From Monocercomonoides exilis (taxonomy: Eukaryota > Preaxostyla > Oxymonadida > Polymastigidae), in NCBI GenBank assembly GCA_001643675.2, contig LSRY02000002.1:2025501-2089500 (forward strand): a stretch of DNA of 64,000 nucleotides. Direction: 5' to 3'. Positions 1-12,174 of this stretch are shown here, piece by piece (the stretch's first letter is position 1; each line of letters begins with the position of its first letter). The notes under the pieces were generated by a model, which saw only the letters and a list, made by a program, of their open reading frames with translations, was not told the origin of the DNA and did not search any database. Position numbers and translations under genes: made by a program.

Positions 1-1368
1 TAATATTATGTACCTTTGTTTTAATAAAAAATTTTTGTTAATGTTTAATTTCTTTATTTGTTTATTATACATAAAATTTTATTTTAATTATTTTTTTGTA
101 ACTTTTCGTGCTATATTTTTATCAAACTGTTCCATATATTTTTTGATTTGAATTGCTGAAAAGACAAATATTTAAAAGAATCTGTAAATGTTTTTTGTTT
201 TATTTAATTTCAAAGCTGTATGTAAAACAACATAAAACTTATTTTCAAATGAATTGCAAATTCTGCATACAAGTTATGTTTTTGATATTCAACATTCACA
301 AATCAAAAATATTGTGAAATGGTCGATGTTAAAATTTTATTCTACAAGCCATATTTTTGTGCACTCCATGTCTAAGGACACATACAAATAAACTTTATCT
401 GAACTTTTAATCAACAAAAAATCTTTCTTTGATTAAAAACAGATGTTAATATTATTTGCATGAGCAAAAAATACTGGAGAAAAAGTTTTCACGATAATTC
501 GAATTCCGTATCAAATCTTCATTTTGGAGAGTATAATTGAAATCATAATTATTTTCGGAATGTTGATTTTCAAAGATTGTCAGTTTTTTGAAAAAAAAAA
601 TTTAATGCAAAAGAGAAGAAGAAGAAGAATTGTTTTTCAAGACTAATATTTTCACTTTGTCAATTATTAAAAGGTCTTCAATTAGCCTTTTCACTTTTCA
701 ATGTTCATTTGTTAACATTCCAGATTAATTTTCCAACAGAAAATATTTCCAGAAAAATTATGGTTTCAAAAATAATCACCCTTTTTCATAAAACATGAAA
801 ATTTGATTTTCTTATTATCTTCACAAATTTTTTGATGAATTCATTTTCAAGAATTAAAGTTTTAGGCAAATAATTGTTTTGAAATAACCGTGAATAAATT
901 ATTTTCGAAATTATCGTAATTTATCAATATTTCTTGGATATTATTGAAAAATAAAGATTCACCTTCATTTGAATAAAAAAGCAGAAGAAAATTGAATGAC
1001 ATCAATGTTCAATTTTCGAAGATTTCATAGTTTTTTCAAATATATCACTAATTTTTAAAATAACTTTGCTTTTTGAGATAATGCAGTTCATTTTGAAAGA
1101 AAAAAGATCAATAAAATTTTTATAAGCAGTCAATAAATAATTTTATTAAATTTGAATTGTCAAATAATGCAATTTAAAAAACAGAATATTTCGCAATAAT
1201 CACAACATTTTTAAAAAAACTCTAATTTTATTTATTTATGTGTTATTAATATGTATCATTTTTTTAAATATATTTGGTTACAATTTTCATTTAAAACATA
1301 ATCCTTTGATGAAAAATATCAAATCTTAAGATCATTGACAACCACTATTTGTGTGTGAGAAAACCGCC
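1..1368. other. AT-rich intergenic stretch, no gene recognised
   Basis: This stretch is very AT-rich with many short A and T runs and a small GAAGAAGAAG purine tract near 610-630. All frames are closed at short intervals. I see no tRNA-like fold, no tandem array and no protein motif. It probably includes the promoter of the kinase gene that starts at 1369. Confidence 0.6.
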
Positions 1369-2104
1369 ATGAGTTCTGGACAACAACCTACGCTTACTTA
1401 TGCAATGATAAAGCCTGATGCATTTTCTAGGCAAAATGAAATTATAGATGTCATTAAGGAAAATGATTTTAAAATTGTTCAGATGAGACAAATGAAATGC
1501 TCTCCTGAAAAACTTGCTCTTTTTTATAAAGAACACGAAGGAAAGCCTTTTTTTTCAAGCCTTGTTTCATTTATGACAAGCGGACCAATTGTTGCAATGG
1601 TTTTATCAAAAGTAGATGCTGTTGCCGAATGGAGAAAACTTATCGGTTTTGAATTTTTTTAAAGTTTTTGTAATTGATTTTGTGAAATTGATGTTTTTAA
1701 GGGCCAACAAATTCTCTTGTTGCAAAAGAGACTCAGCCAAATACAATTCGTGCTCGCTTTGGAACTGATGGACAATGTAATGCTGTTCATGGAAGTGCAA
1801 CTCCTTCGGATGCTCGTCGCGAAATTAACTTCTTCTTCCCAAACATGGTTGTTGATCCACTTCCAACAGCAGCTGAATCACAATCTTATCTTTCAATGCA
1901 CGTCATACCCCTTCTATCAGAGGGTTTACTTGAATTATGTAAAGTTAAACCAGAAGATCCAACTGTATGATTAAAAGTTATTTTTATTGAATAAACAGTG
2001 TTTTTGTAATTCAATGTATTATCTTCATTCGGAAAAATTAGGAATGGCTGGGTGCTTGGCTTCTTGAACATAATCCAAATCAACCCGCAATAAAAACAAG
2101 TTAA
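1369..2104 (+). CDS. NME5/RSP23-like nucleoside diphosphate kinase with C-terminal Dpy-30 motif
   Basis: Three exons fit: 1369-1645, 1702-1964 and 2042-2104, giving 200 aa; the introns (56 and 77 bp) run GTTTTG..TTTTTAAG and GTATGA..AAATTAG. The start is the ATG in GCCATGAG. The NDP kinase fold is clear: YAMIKPDAF near residues 11-19, GPTNS at 93-97, TIRARFG at 107-113 and the phosphohistidine site NAVHGS with His122. The usual Arg of RNxxHGS is Cys here (QCNAVHGS). After INFFFP comes a tail, LLSEGLLELCK..DPTEWLGAWLLEHNP, that matches the Dpy-30 dimerisation motif found after the kinase domain in animal NME5 and radial-spoke protein 23 of flagella. The total length is close to NME5 (about 210 aa). 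The likely role is in flagellar axoneme radial spokes, with kinase activity uncertain. The family call is firm; the flagellar location is inferred from homology. Confidence 0.88.
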
Positions 2105-2602
2105 TGAAAAATATTTCATATCCTCTGTCTCTAATTTCATTCGACATTTCTATTTATCTAATTTCATCACAAAATATTGTGAAAAATCCTTTGTTAATCT
2201 TGATCAATCATTTTAATAATATTAATTTTTAAACACTTCTTAAATTTCTTTTTTGTTATCATCTCATTTCTCCTTGAAATATTTCTATTACAAACACAAA
2301 TGAATATGCGCTTTTATAACAATGAAGTTGAAAAGCTTTGAACTCCATATTGGCAACTGCAAAAAATCAAAAAATAACAAGCGTAATCTTTGATGAAAAG
2401 CAGAATGCTCATTATCCACAGACAAGGATAATAAAAACAACAAAAAAATTCATTTAAAAAAAAAGAAGAAGAATAAAAACATACATAAAAAAATATTTAA
2501 TAATAAATATAAGAAAACATCATTTATAAGCATAAAATTAGCGCAAAAAAGTCATTATATTCATATTACATAATTATTATAAATAGAGTTGAGTACTTTG
2601 AT
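2105..2602. other. AT-rich intergenic stretch between convergent genes
   Basis: About 500 bp lies between the 3' ends of the kinase gene and the phosphodiesterase gene. It is AT-rich with A-runs and holds no recognisable gene. It should contain both transcript ends. Confidence 0.55.
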
Positions 2603-4123
2603 TTATTCCAACACAAATTCTTCCTCGACATCATCATCTACAAACGAGAAATCTTCAGCAGGTGTCGATTCTTCCTCTGTCAATGGAACTTCATCAACAA
2701 TCTTGCGCAATACACCAGGGCGGTTTGTGCAAATAGATTTCACTCCAGTTTTCAGCGTTTCACGCAAAGTGTCGGCATCATCTTTGTTGTTGGCTGATGT
2801 TAACAACGCAAAACAAATAGACATCAAAACGAAGTGATTTAAGAAGCATAATTTACATGCACATTTACATTTATAAAGAAGTTTGAAAACATAAAAATTT
2901 AAAAATTCAGGTAATCGATTGTCAACAAATGATTAACTTTAGTTGCACACTTCCAAAATAGCACATCGTATCATATCCCTTGCCATTTGCTTCTGCAATA
3001 AAAGACTTCATTTTTGGCTTTGAAAGCAGCGAGCACGCAGGGTGGAAAGCTGAAGCATTGTAATATTTGGCTGATTTGAACATGTTTGGATAGCTTAATA
3101 ATTTGTAATAAAAATAATTGGATATTATCACCGAAAATAACATCAAAAATCAATCGATTATTGAGGCAACACACTTTGTTGGGGGCATGGAGAAAAGTAA
3201 TGCTTTTTTCAGTCTATTGTCATCCTTGATTGGTTCCATAAGATCGGTAACAACTTGATACATTAGACCATGATCTTAATGATTGCACCAAAATAGAAAC
3301 AACAAATTAAATAAATATTTTTGAAATAATTAATAAAAATACACCAGATCTTATTTTCTAAAATAACAAACATTTTTTCCAATAAAACGATGACACAACA
3401 TGGATGCAACTTTCCATTTTTTTCTTGGTAACAAGATCAAATACACGAGGACCAATGGCCTTGTCATTTCCTTTGAGTTCGATAACAATTTTTTTCCCTG
3501 TTGGGCAAACAGCATCCAGAACTTCAGACAACTTTGGTAAAGGAATTGGAGGAACCCATTGCATAACATATTTATCACTTTTATACAATGAAGAACGCAC
3601 TTTGTCATATGCCCTATTAGAAGAATTCAAAATTAAAAATAAACAATTTATTTTTTATCGTTCGAATGAACTGAAGTCAAACCATGGAAGCTTAACTCTA
3701 AATTTGTAACGTTCCGATGCATTGTAATGCTTTACCGAAGGAGTTTTGGAGCCATCGAGTGAAGGTGTAATAATCTGCCCAAGACGCTCTATTTTTGATT
3801 GTAAATCTCGATGAGAAATTACGATTTGATCATCCGATGAAAGCCACACATCCAACTCAACACTTAACACAAATGAATGAAAAATATTTTTTAAAAAATA
3901 TGTAATTTTTGCAAACACGTCCGCTCCATCTTTAATAGCTTGAAGATATGATGGTATCGAATTCTCAGGATAAAGACTCACACATTTCTAAAAAATTAAT
4001 TTTATCGTTTTTTTGACAATAAACAATTAATTTTTATACCGGCTGAGAACATCCACTTCCTCTGTGTCCAATAACAGTAAAACACTGTGCAGCGTTTAAT
4101 AAAAACAGCAATAAACCGAACAT
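2603..4123 (-). CDS. Secreted glycerophosphodiester phosphodiesterase (GDPD family)
   Basis: Seven exons fit in one frame: 4123-4040, 3987-3917, 3862-3683, 3613-3372, 3274-3175, 3093-2951 and 2793-2603, giving 336 aa. The start MFGLLLFLLNAAQCF is a signal peptide. GDPD landmarks follow in order: GHRGSG (His20, Arg21), PENS (Glu36), GADVVELDVW (Glu54, Asp56, metal ligands), VISHRDL (His69), KIVIELKG (third acidic metal ligand) and near the end GVKSICTNRPG, the counterpart of the usual G-I-x-T-N/D-x-P. The enzyme would hydrolyse glycerophosphodiesters to glycerol 3-phosphate and an alcohol in the secretory pathway or outside the cell. The tail is acidic (DDDVEEEFVLE). The last two introns (2950-2794 and 3174-3094) are the least certain. 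The intron 3916-3863 is 54 bp and has no in-frame stop. It is transcribed divergently from the beta-helix gene, 104 bp away. Confidence 0.88.
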
Positions 4124-4227
4124 TACGATCCATAACCTTAATTTTGACACAAAAGGTCTTTTGATTGGATTTTTCAACTATTTTTGTATTTGAGACCGTT
4201 TATGGTTTTAGACCATTTGCATGATTT
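4124..4227. promoter_or_regulatory. Divergent promoter region of the GDPD and beta-helix genes
   Basis: Only 104 bp separate the two start codons, so both promoters must lie here or overlap the first exons. The stretch has T-runs around 4170-4190 but no motif I can name. Its role is inferred from the gene layout. Confidence 0.4.
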
Positions 4228-7200
4228 ATGCTCATTCATTCCTTTATTTTTATCTCTTTATTTATCAATTATTGTCTCTCAAAATGTGAATATTGTGCTT
4301 TGAACAAAAACACTCTCAAAACTCCCTTTTCTTGTTTAAGCGAAATAAAAATAGAAAAAGGAAAATTTTTATTTTATACTAATAATGCTTCTTTAATTTT
4401 ATCAACTTTGGCGTTGAATCCATCTCACAGGAATTCAATAATTTGTGGAGATTGTTGTTGTCTCATCCAGTTATCTTCAATAACTATTTTCTGTGATTTC
4501 AATTCATTTTCCCCACTCTTCGCAGCCAAAGGAATTTTTTTTTTAAGAAATATAACCATATCATCTCGCATTTCACCTTCTAAACTTTTGCCACAATTCA
4601 TCAGCTCATCATTACACTTTTGCTTATCTGATTCTGAATTTTCTGATTGTCAAATGATATCATCATTAACAAGTCATTGCACTTTGTCTAATATTTATCA
4701 AACATCTTTTTTAAATGTATCATCTGAAAACAGAGCCAAGATATCTATCCAAAATATTCCATTCGATTACTCTCACATGATAGATTCATGCACATTTCAC
4801 AACGTTGATGATGCTTTTTATGGAGCAGTTGCCAACATATATTCGTGCAATCTTTTTGATGCTGTAAATTGTTCATTTACGAAATGCACTCGAAGATTGA
4901 AACATACTTTGGTTATTGATCCAGAAAGTCAAGAAATCAAAAACCGAACAACTTTTGTTTCTTCATATATTAATATCACTTTTTTTGAGTGCTCTTTTGA
5001 ACAATGTCAAACACCTGGACCATTAACAGATAATTCAACTTCCGAACCATCTACCCCTGAAAATAGCGGAGGAGCTATCGCATTCATTGGAAGTCATTCG
5101 CATTTTACATCTTCTTATTTATCTTCTCAATCGACGAACACCGAAAAATCAAAGTTAAAAAGATCTAACTTTTCAGAACTTGATAATCCAATTGTTTGGA
5201 TCAGCATTTTGCACAGTTCTTTTGTTGAATGCAAAGCAAGCCAATCCGGTGGTGGTGTGTGCATTATGATGGTTTCAGCAGCGCTACTCGGAAATAATAC
5301 ATTTTATAAATGCGTTTCCGGATCAAATGGAGGTGGAGCTTGCTTGCGACATATTATGGGTTGCTGCCTAATGGACTTATGTGAATGGAACAAGTGTAGC
5401 ACACTTACAGGTGAAGCAGCAGTGGAAATTATAAATAGGCGAAGCGGGCGCAACAGATGTTCCGATATGACAAACGATGCTGCCTCACAACATGTTATTG
5501 AACGAATGATTAATAACAGACGATCTATAAATGACAATTGGGAATCAAAGAAGCAACTGCTCAACAACCCAGATAAACCCTTAATGAACGCTGAGGCAAA
5601 TCACGATATCAAAAAATTTATTCGCCCTTCTCCAGCTGTGAGTCATATGTTTGGAACACCTTTCATAATGTGTCAATGCTGCATTGATTCAACTGATTCG
5701 GCTGGAATTACCGGTGGGATGCATCTTGTCACTGGCATAACTGACGTTGTTGCATCTGATTGCAGCTTCAAAAACAATATAGGCGACAAATTAGGTGGAG
5801 TTTATTGTTCAATTGAGCTTGACACCTTCTCTCTCGTTGATAAACCCAAGGAGACAATAAGTTCTTTGCACAAATCTTCTTTTACAGAGCTCCAAAATTG
5901 CTTTCCTTGTTCATCAATTCTGCCAAACAGCGTATCAGCACCGAATTTACCAACTTTATTTATGTTTTGCTGCTTTCACAATAACAGTGCAAGAAATATT
6001 ATGTGCACAGATTTCTTTTTGGTTGAAGATTTTGAGACAGCGGAGAATTCCCCCTTTGTATACTGCACCTCTTCATCTGAACAACAACGAACTGGAATTT
6101 CATATAAATCCAGGTTAGTATATACAGATTGGCTTCCAGATGGTCTGATGGCAGCTTTTGTTGGCGAAATTGAGAATGCTGATGACAGCGAAAATTGCGG
6201 GGAATCAGAAAGACAAGCATGCAGAACAATGCAATCTGCGGTAAGGAGGTTGCTTTTTGATGGTCACCCGGTTGTGTACGTTTTAGAAAAAGCATATCTT
6301 GACCAAGAAACATTTGCTGAAAAATCCGAATATATCGCCATCTGCGGAATTCTAAAGGGGGCTGAGGAGATTGACCTGTATAAAAATAGAGTAGTTGAGC
6401 ATCTTGCTGAAATTGAACAAGAACTTAATGCTGATCACACAAAAGATTATATTGTGAATGCTGACCAAGATTTTTACAAAGAATACAACTCTGACCTAAT
6501 TCGCCCAATACTTACCGTAAAACCATTTTATCAGCAATCAATTTTCATCCAAAAATCTGGTGAGGCTCTTTTTAGTGATGTTGACATATGTTTGCCACCT
6601 GGAAATTTGCCTATATTTTCTGTGCAAATGAATGATGAGACTAATGTTCCTACATTGAAACTCTCAAAAATGAAAATAGGCGCTTCAAACAGCTTAAACA
6701 GTTTATCAACAGCAATGGAAAGTTCGGCTCCAATTGCAGAAGTTATTCAAGGAAACTTATATTTGAACAAAATCGTGGTTGATAAACTTCAGTTTTCTAA
6801 GACTGCATTTTCCATTCAAAATGTTTGCGTTTAATATAAAAAAAATTTTTTTTATAATGATATGATTAATAATTATTTTACAACTTTTTTAAATACTTTT
6901 TATTTTCCGTTTTTATCTTTTTAGTCTGACGGACTCTACGAAAGCAACCTGAATATTATGAATTGTTCATTTAGTCATATTACATCAGCTTCATCATCTT
7001 GTATTATACAAACAGATGCGCCGCTACTTTTTGTTTGCATTCAAACCTCATTTTCTTTTTGTGCTGCTTCTGAGCATCAAACTGGAGGTGCATTATCTGT
7101 GAATGCGGTTGATTGCAACATCATTGTCAAGAGCTGCAGCGCGACGAAATGTGGCGTTGGAAAGCGTCCAACGGCTTTGACTAATGAAGTGACAAACGGA

Positions 7201-10200
7201 AAAACAAAAGGTGGATGGTTTTATTGGGATGTAAGTGGAGCAACCAGCGATTTTCCACTGACAATGGTTGATGTTGCATTTAAGGAAAACTTTGCAGAAT
7301 GCGGAAAAGATATTTTCTTTTTGATTAACATTCCAATTGAAGAAGTTCAAAGCATTCATCTTTCTGTAAGTTCAATGGATAGCGAAACAGTTGACGATAA
7401 TTCTATTGTTTATGCCACGTTGAATGAACCAGAAAAGGTTATGAATCTTGTTCCATTGATAGTTCGACTACGGTCAGACAAGATCTACACGACAGAAAAA
7501 GGAGAAGACAAAGCTTCTTGTGGGTCAAGGGATAGCCCTTGCAGCGATATATCAATTGCTTCGGAGAAGCTTCCTGTGTATATGAGACAAGAACTGGAAA
7601 CACCACTCTCAGAGATTGTTATACTTAATGAATCTGTTCAATATCTTTCCATCAACTTTTTCCATACGCATATTCATCCAGATGAAGATGAACCTAACTC
7701 TTTGTCCTTTTCAGCTACAAAGCCAGCCGAGTACAAAATTAACTGCATGTTTTTGCCACCAAAACCAGCAATCAGAACAAATGAATTAGTCACCTTTTCT
7801 TCTCTGAACATTAAATTTTCTGGATACTCTTCATCCTTGCCAACCTTTATTTCTGCTGATACAGGTCTCTTGAAACTGAAACAGGTAAATTTTACTGTTC
7901 AAAGTTTTATTCCAGATGTACGCTTTACTGGCTCATTGATTTTAATTGCATTAGCTTCAGTCTCAATTCAAGACTGCCAATTTACTGATTTAAAAATTTG
8001 TGATAATTTCATTGCTGTTATGCCACATGATGTGGAGGAAGAGTATTGGAAAGGCATTGTCCAAGCTTCTGCAAACGGAGAAGCAAATGAATTAGAATCG
8101 TCTTCTGTAGATCCATTCATTCAAACGAGAAAAGAACAAAATGATTCCAAACGTGTGCTCTCTCAAAACAATAACAAAAATACACAGAACACTTTCACAG
8201 AAGAACAGAGAATGCATTCTTTCTATTCTTCAAAGTTGACTTTACCTCAAAACAACACAAAATTAATAATCCACCTCGAAAACACAAGTCTGAAAAATGT
8301 TATCATGGTTAATTATCCTATTTTTGCTGCATTAATTCCAACACCTTCCCCTACTCTTCCACCATCTATCTTGCTTGAGTTGGTATCTTCATCAATTGTA
8401 AATTGCTCAACTGAAAGTACAAGTGAAGCTTTGCTAGCGAAGAACATTCCATCAATCACGAATTACTTCTCTTTGAAGATGAAAGATACAAACATCTCGT
8501 CGTGCAAAGCATTGAACTCAGATGGAGCTGCAATGAGACTTTACAATGCCAATGTCGAAATTACCGGATCGTGCTTCAAAGAGTTGAATACTACCGATTC
8601 AAATTCTTTTCCTCAGAAACCCACAACAAACGAAACATACTCACATTCTTCTGTGCTGTCCCCGTATTATCCTTCATTAACACTTCACAAATCTTCTCAT
8701 GTTCATTTGACTCAACAGCAGACAAGTGTCTGTGATTGGGATGAATCACTGATTCTTCTCTTTATCTGCCATACGACAATTACTCACACTTCATTCATCC
8801 ATTCACAAGCAGGAGGCATCCAACAAAAAGGTGGATTGCTCCATATTGTATCCAGTTCCTTTGATACAGTCGCGACAGGAGGAATTGATGGCTTTCCATC
8901 ATTACGAAAACATGCCAAGTGTTCACGGATTCAGGTGCAAAAGAAAACATTCTCTGATGAAACTTCAATTATTAATCAGAAAAAAATAGAAAGAACTGAG
9001 TCAGAGAGAACAATTTTGGAAGAAGAAAATGATACTGAAGAAGACGCCGAGGTTAATGGCAAGATTATTATTGATGGAATTACAATAGATGGAAGGGATG
9101 GAGCAAATATGAATGAATCACTCTGGATAAAGAATCAACACTGCGTAGTTGAAGGGAAAGCAATGGAAAATAAACTATCATCCTACTTTATGCCAAGTTT
9201 GACAGGAGCCAAAATAATAGAAAATAATTCGAAAAAACGCTTTCTGGATTTCTTGCTTTTTGGGAAAAAAGCATCAGATTTAGAAGGATTAGATGAAACG
9301 TATGTCGCATCAGAAAGCGATGCGATGGTCATTTTCACTGGAAAGCAGCTTTTGATGTGTGATTTGACGTTTGATGTAATAACAGATAAAGGAAGACTGT
9401 TAGCTGCGTCTCTGCCACTTATCACATCAATTAATGAATTCCAATGCATTGGATCGATTCCCCATCAATTTTTAACACCTGTAACAACATCTTTTCAGGA
9501 GCCAATAAGCGGTGCAAATGGCAAAGAACCTTTTAGAATTAAGAATGAGAATCAAGACAATGAGAATGCTTCAGGTCCAAAAGAAGATGAAGGCGTGTGC
9601 GTGCGAATTGCTTTGAATGAGAAGAATCTGAAAGGAGAAATCATTCGCCTCTGGGAATCGCAAAGTGTGATGATACAAGCAAAAGGCAATGGAAAAAAGT
9701 CTAAAATGACCACTGCTCAGCTGATTGTTTCAATTGTTGTGCCAATTGTTAGCGTACTTGTTGCAGTGGGAATACTAATTTTGTTGTGTGTTATGCGTTC
9801 TCGGCGTGTCAGAACAGAGTATACAACAACCGCAACAGAAGAGCAAACATCATATGGAAGCTACGACACCTATGAAGAAACTGACAGTAAAGAACAGAAC
9901 ATAAATTACTCTGAAAGCACTCAGAAAACACGAAGCAATAAAAGCTCGCCATTCACCGAGAAATCGCAATTTCTTAACCAGGCACAAGGGCTGGTTAGAC
10001 TTGTGCAGTATTCGACGTTTGATTCATTAAACACTCCTAGAAAAGATAGGAAAAGATTGGGATTGCAGATTGACCAAGGGCCAAAAGCGATGAGTCCAGT
10101 AATGCACAACCGTTGGAATAATTCAGATGATTATCTTTCGATTAACAGCAGTTACGAGAAGGTAAAAGGATCCAGCTATGAAGAGTATTATTCATATGAA

Positions 10201-10476
10201 ACTGAAGAGAGTGAAGAACTGGGGCAATCACCTTATAGCATAGAGAGAACATTCAGTAATGAATCTGCTTTTAGAGGAGATATGTCTCCATCTGCAATGT
10301 TGGCAAGAAAAAGAAAGTTAGCAAGGAAAAGAGAACAACACAGGCTTATGAATATGCCTTCAATGAGCGAGAATGACGATAGCTATTCTTATTGGTGTGA
10401 CTCGGTGGATGAAGAATTGGAAGAAATTGCTCTTTTCATCGAAAAAGATATTCAAATACCAAATTTCGAGGAATGA
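4228..10476 (+). CDS. Large parallel beta-helix (Pmp-like) type I membrane protein
   Basis: Two exons, 4228-6822 and 6925-10476, give 2,048 aa. The 102-bp intron runs GTTTGC..TTTTTAG and joins SIQN to SDGLYESN in frame. The N-terminus MLIHSFIFISLFINYCLS is a signal peptide. The ectodomain is rich in Cys, Asn and Ser with short repeats such as NCSFTKC, GGAIAF, SGGGVC and NGGGACL, typical of right-handed beta-helix surface proteins such as chlamydial Pmp and their protist counterparts. Two linker modules, ENCGESERQACRT (about 6190) and ASCGSRDSPCS (about 7515), divide it into blocks. One transmembrane helix (LIVSIVVPIVSVLVAVGILI, near residue 1797) is followed by Arg/Lys and a cytoplasmic tail of about 225 aa rich in Tyr, Ser and Glu. 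The probable role is adhesion or cell-surface interaction. It is the same family as the gene at 55183. Confidence 0.85.
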
Positions 10477-10982
10477 TAACTGGAAATAAGGAAAATGTTT
10501 TATTATTTTTTGTTTTTTTAACTGGTATTGTAAATGATAATTTTGTTAAAATCATAGATGATGTCTATTATTAGTTTTTATTGTTTGATATATTTTCAAA
10601 CGGTTATATATTTTTTTTCACATTTATGGTTTTCATATATTAAGTTTTCTATAGTATTATCCGCAGATATACTTATTTTTAAAATATCTTGCGGGAGTGT
10701 CAAATAATCAAATTTAAAATAATTATTAATTTTAATATCTTATGATTATTTATATGTTTCATAAGAAGCAATAGATCATCAAATGAAATGAAATTTAAAG
10801 CCATTCATTTGTATTATATTAAATATTGCAACAAATTATTTGTTTAAGTTATTGAATAATTTCACCCATTATAAATTTGATAGATAAATTGGATTGATAT
10901 TTGTGACAGGTATTGCGAATGGAAGAAGCATAAGCCCAGAGAATTTTGAAACGAAATCATTTCAATTGTTGAATCGATACTA
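10477..10982. other. AT-rich intergenic stretch
   Basis: About 500 bp lies between two genes in the same direction. It is strongly AT-rich and all frames are short. No RNA gene or repeat is visible. It should contain the 3' end of the beta-helix transcript and the ferritin promoter. Confidence 0.5.
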
Positions 10983-11798
10983 ATGCCATTTTTATATGAA
11001 ATCTTTGCATCTTCGTCACTAACTCCTGTTCCGTCTGAAGTAACTTCTGCTGTATGCAAACAAGCAAATGCAGTATGCTTATGATTAAACACATTATCAT
11101 TTCAAGCCTGTTAATTATTTGGAACTTTATTGATTTTGATTTCTTATTATTCGCGCTCAAGGAATTATATGCTCAGTACTTATATAATGCAATGGGATTT
11201 TGCCTTCAGACCCAAGGTCTTCCAGGTATGTGTGTAAATTGGTTGTTCATTTTTTGATTTTTATGTTTCTTTTTCTTTTTGCATTTTGCTTGAAAAAATT
11301 TAGGAATGGCCCTTTGGATGTTCAAGCAGGCTCATGAAGAAGAAGAGCATGCTTTCAAGCTCGTGGAATTCTTGACACTAAAAGGTCAAAGAGTCAAATT
11401 AACAGCTGTCAACGAACCAGAAGCTCAATGGTATTTTTATTACAGATTTTTAAAAAAGCTTTTCAGTTCTTCGTCATTGCTTTCGTCGTTTTTTTCTAAT
11501 TAATAATCATTTTAAATAACTCAGGTGGGACAAACCAATAGATGCGTTCCATGCAGCATTAGAACACGAAAAGAAGGTAACAGCAATGATTCATGAGTTA
11601 GAAGCAAAAATTATGCCTTTCCATTCAAGCCATCCTGAATTGGGAATCAAGGAGCTTGTCGATTGGTTTTTACATGAACAAGAAGAGGAAGAAGAATCTG
11701 TTGGAAATTTAATCGAAAAATTAGAAACACTTCAGAAGGAGAAGCGTTTGATGCAAGATATTGATTTCAAAATTGGCCAAATGAGAAAAGATGAGTAA
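10983..11798 (+). CDS. Bacterial-type non-heme ferritin
   Basis: Four exons, 10983-11072, 11162-11225, 11304-11430 and 11525-11798, give 184 aa. The introns are 89, 78 and 94 bp with donors GTATGC, GTATGT and GTATTT. The frame reads through each junction into typical ferritin sequence: ANAELYAQYLYNAM (Glu31), MFKQAHEEEEHAFKL (Glu64 and His67, an ExxH iron site), QWWDKPIDAFHAALEHEKKV and ELVDWFLHEQEEEEES. This matches the four-helix ferritin fold and the FtnA type of bacteria rather than animal ferritin. It should form a cytosolic shell that oxidises and stores iron and protects an anaerobic cell from iron-driven oxidation. The resemblance to bacterial ferritin suggests an old lateral acquisition, but the introns show it has long been part of a eukaryotic genome. 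Confidence 0.9.
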
Positions 11799-12174
11799 AC
11801 GATAAAACCAGATTCATATTTCCCGCGAGCGATGGAAAAAAATTCTACTAACGAATAAAACGTAATGCGTGGCCATTCGGAAAATTGCTTCATTTTCATG
11901 CTTAAACACTTTATCAACTCACAACGTTTCCCAAATTAAGTTTTGTATTGTTCTGCTTGCTTTTACAAATGATGCTGCTTTATTTCGCTTCATGTAACTT
12001 GACGTGCTCTTCAATAATACGATGCAAATGTTTTATCACAAAATTTGGATTGATCTTAAAAAGCACACAAAGAGCTGTATAACTTAAAAATGTATAAAAC
12101 GTAAAACTCGTAATACTTTTCTTTCAATCCCAAAAATTTCAAAAAAATTGAAAAGCAATAAAGCAATTAGAAAA
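11799..12174. other. Intergenic stretch between convergent genes
   Basis: These 376 bp separate the ends of the ferritin gene and the large minus-strand gene. No reading frame or structure stands out. Both 3' untranslated regions are expected here. Confidence 0.5.
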
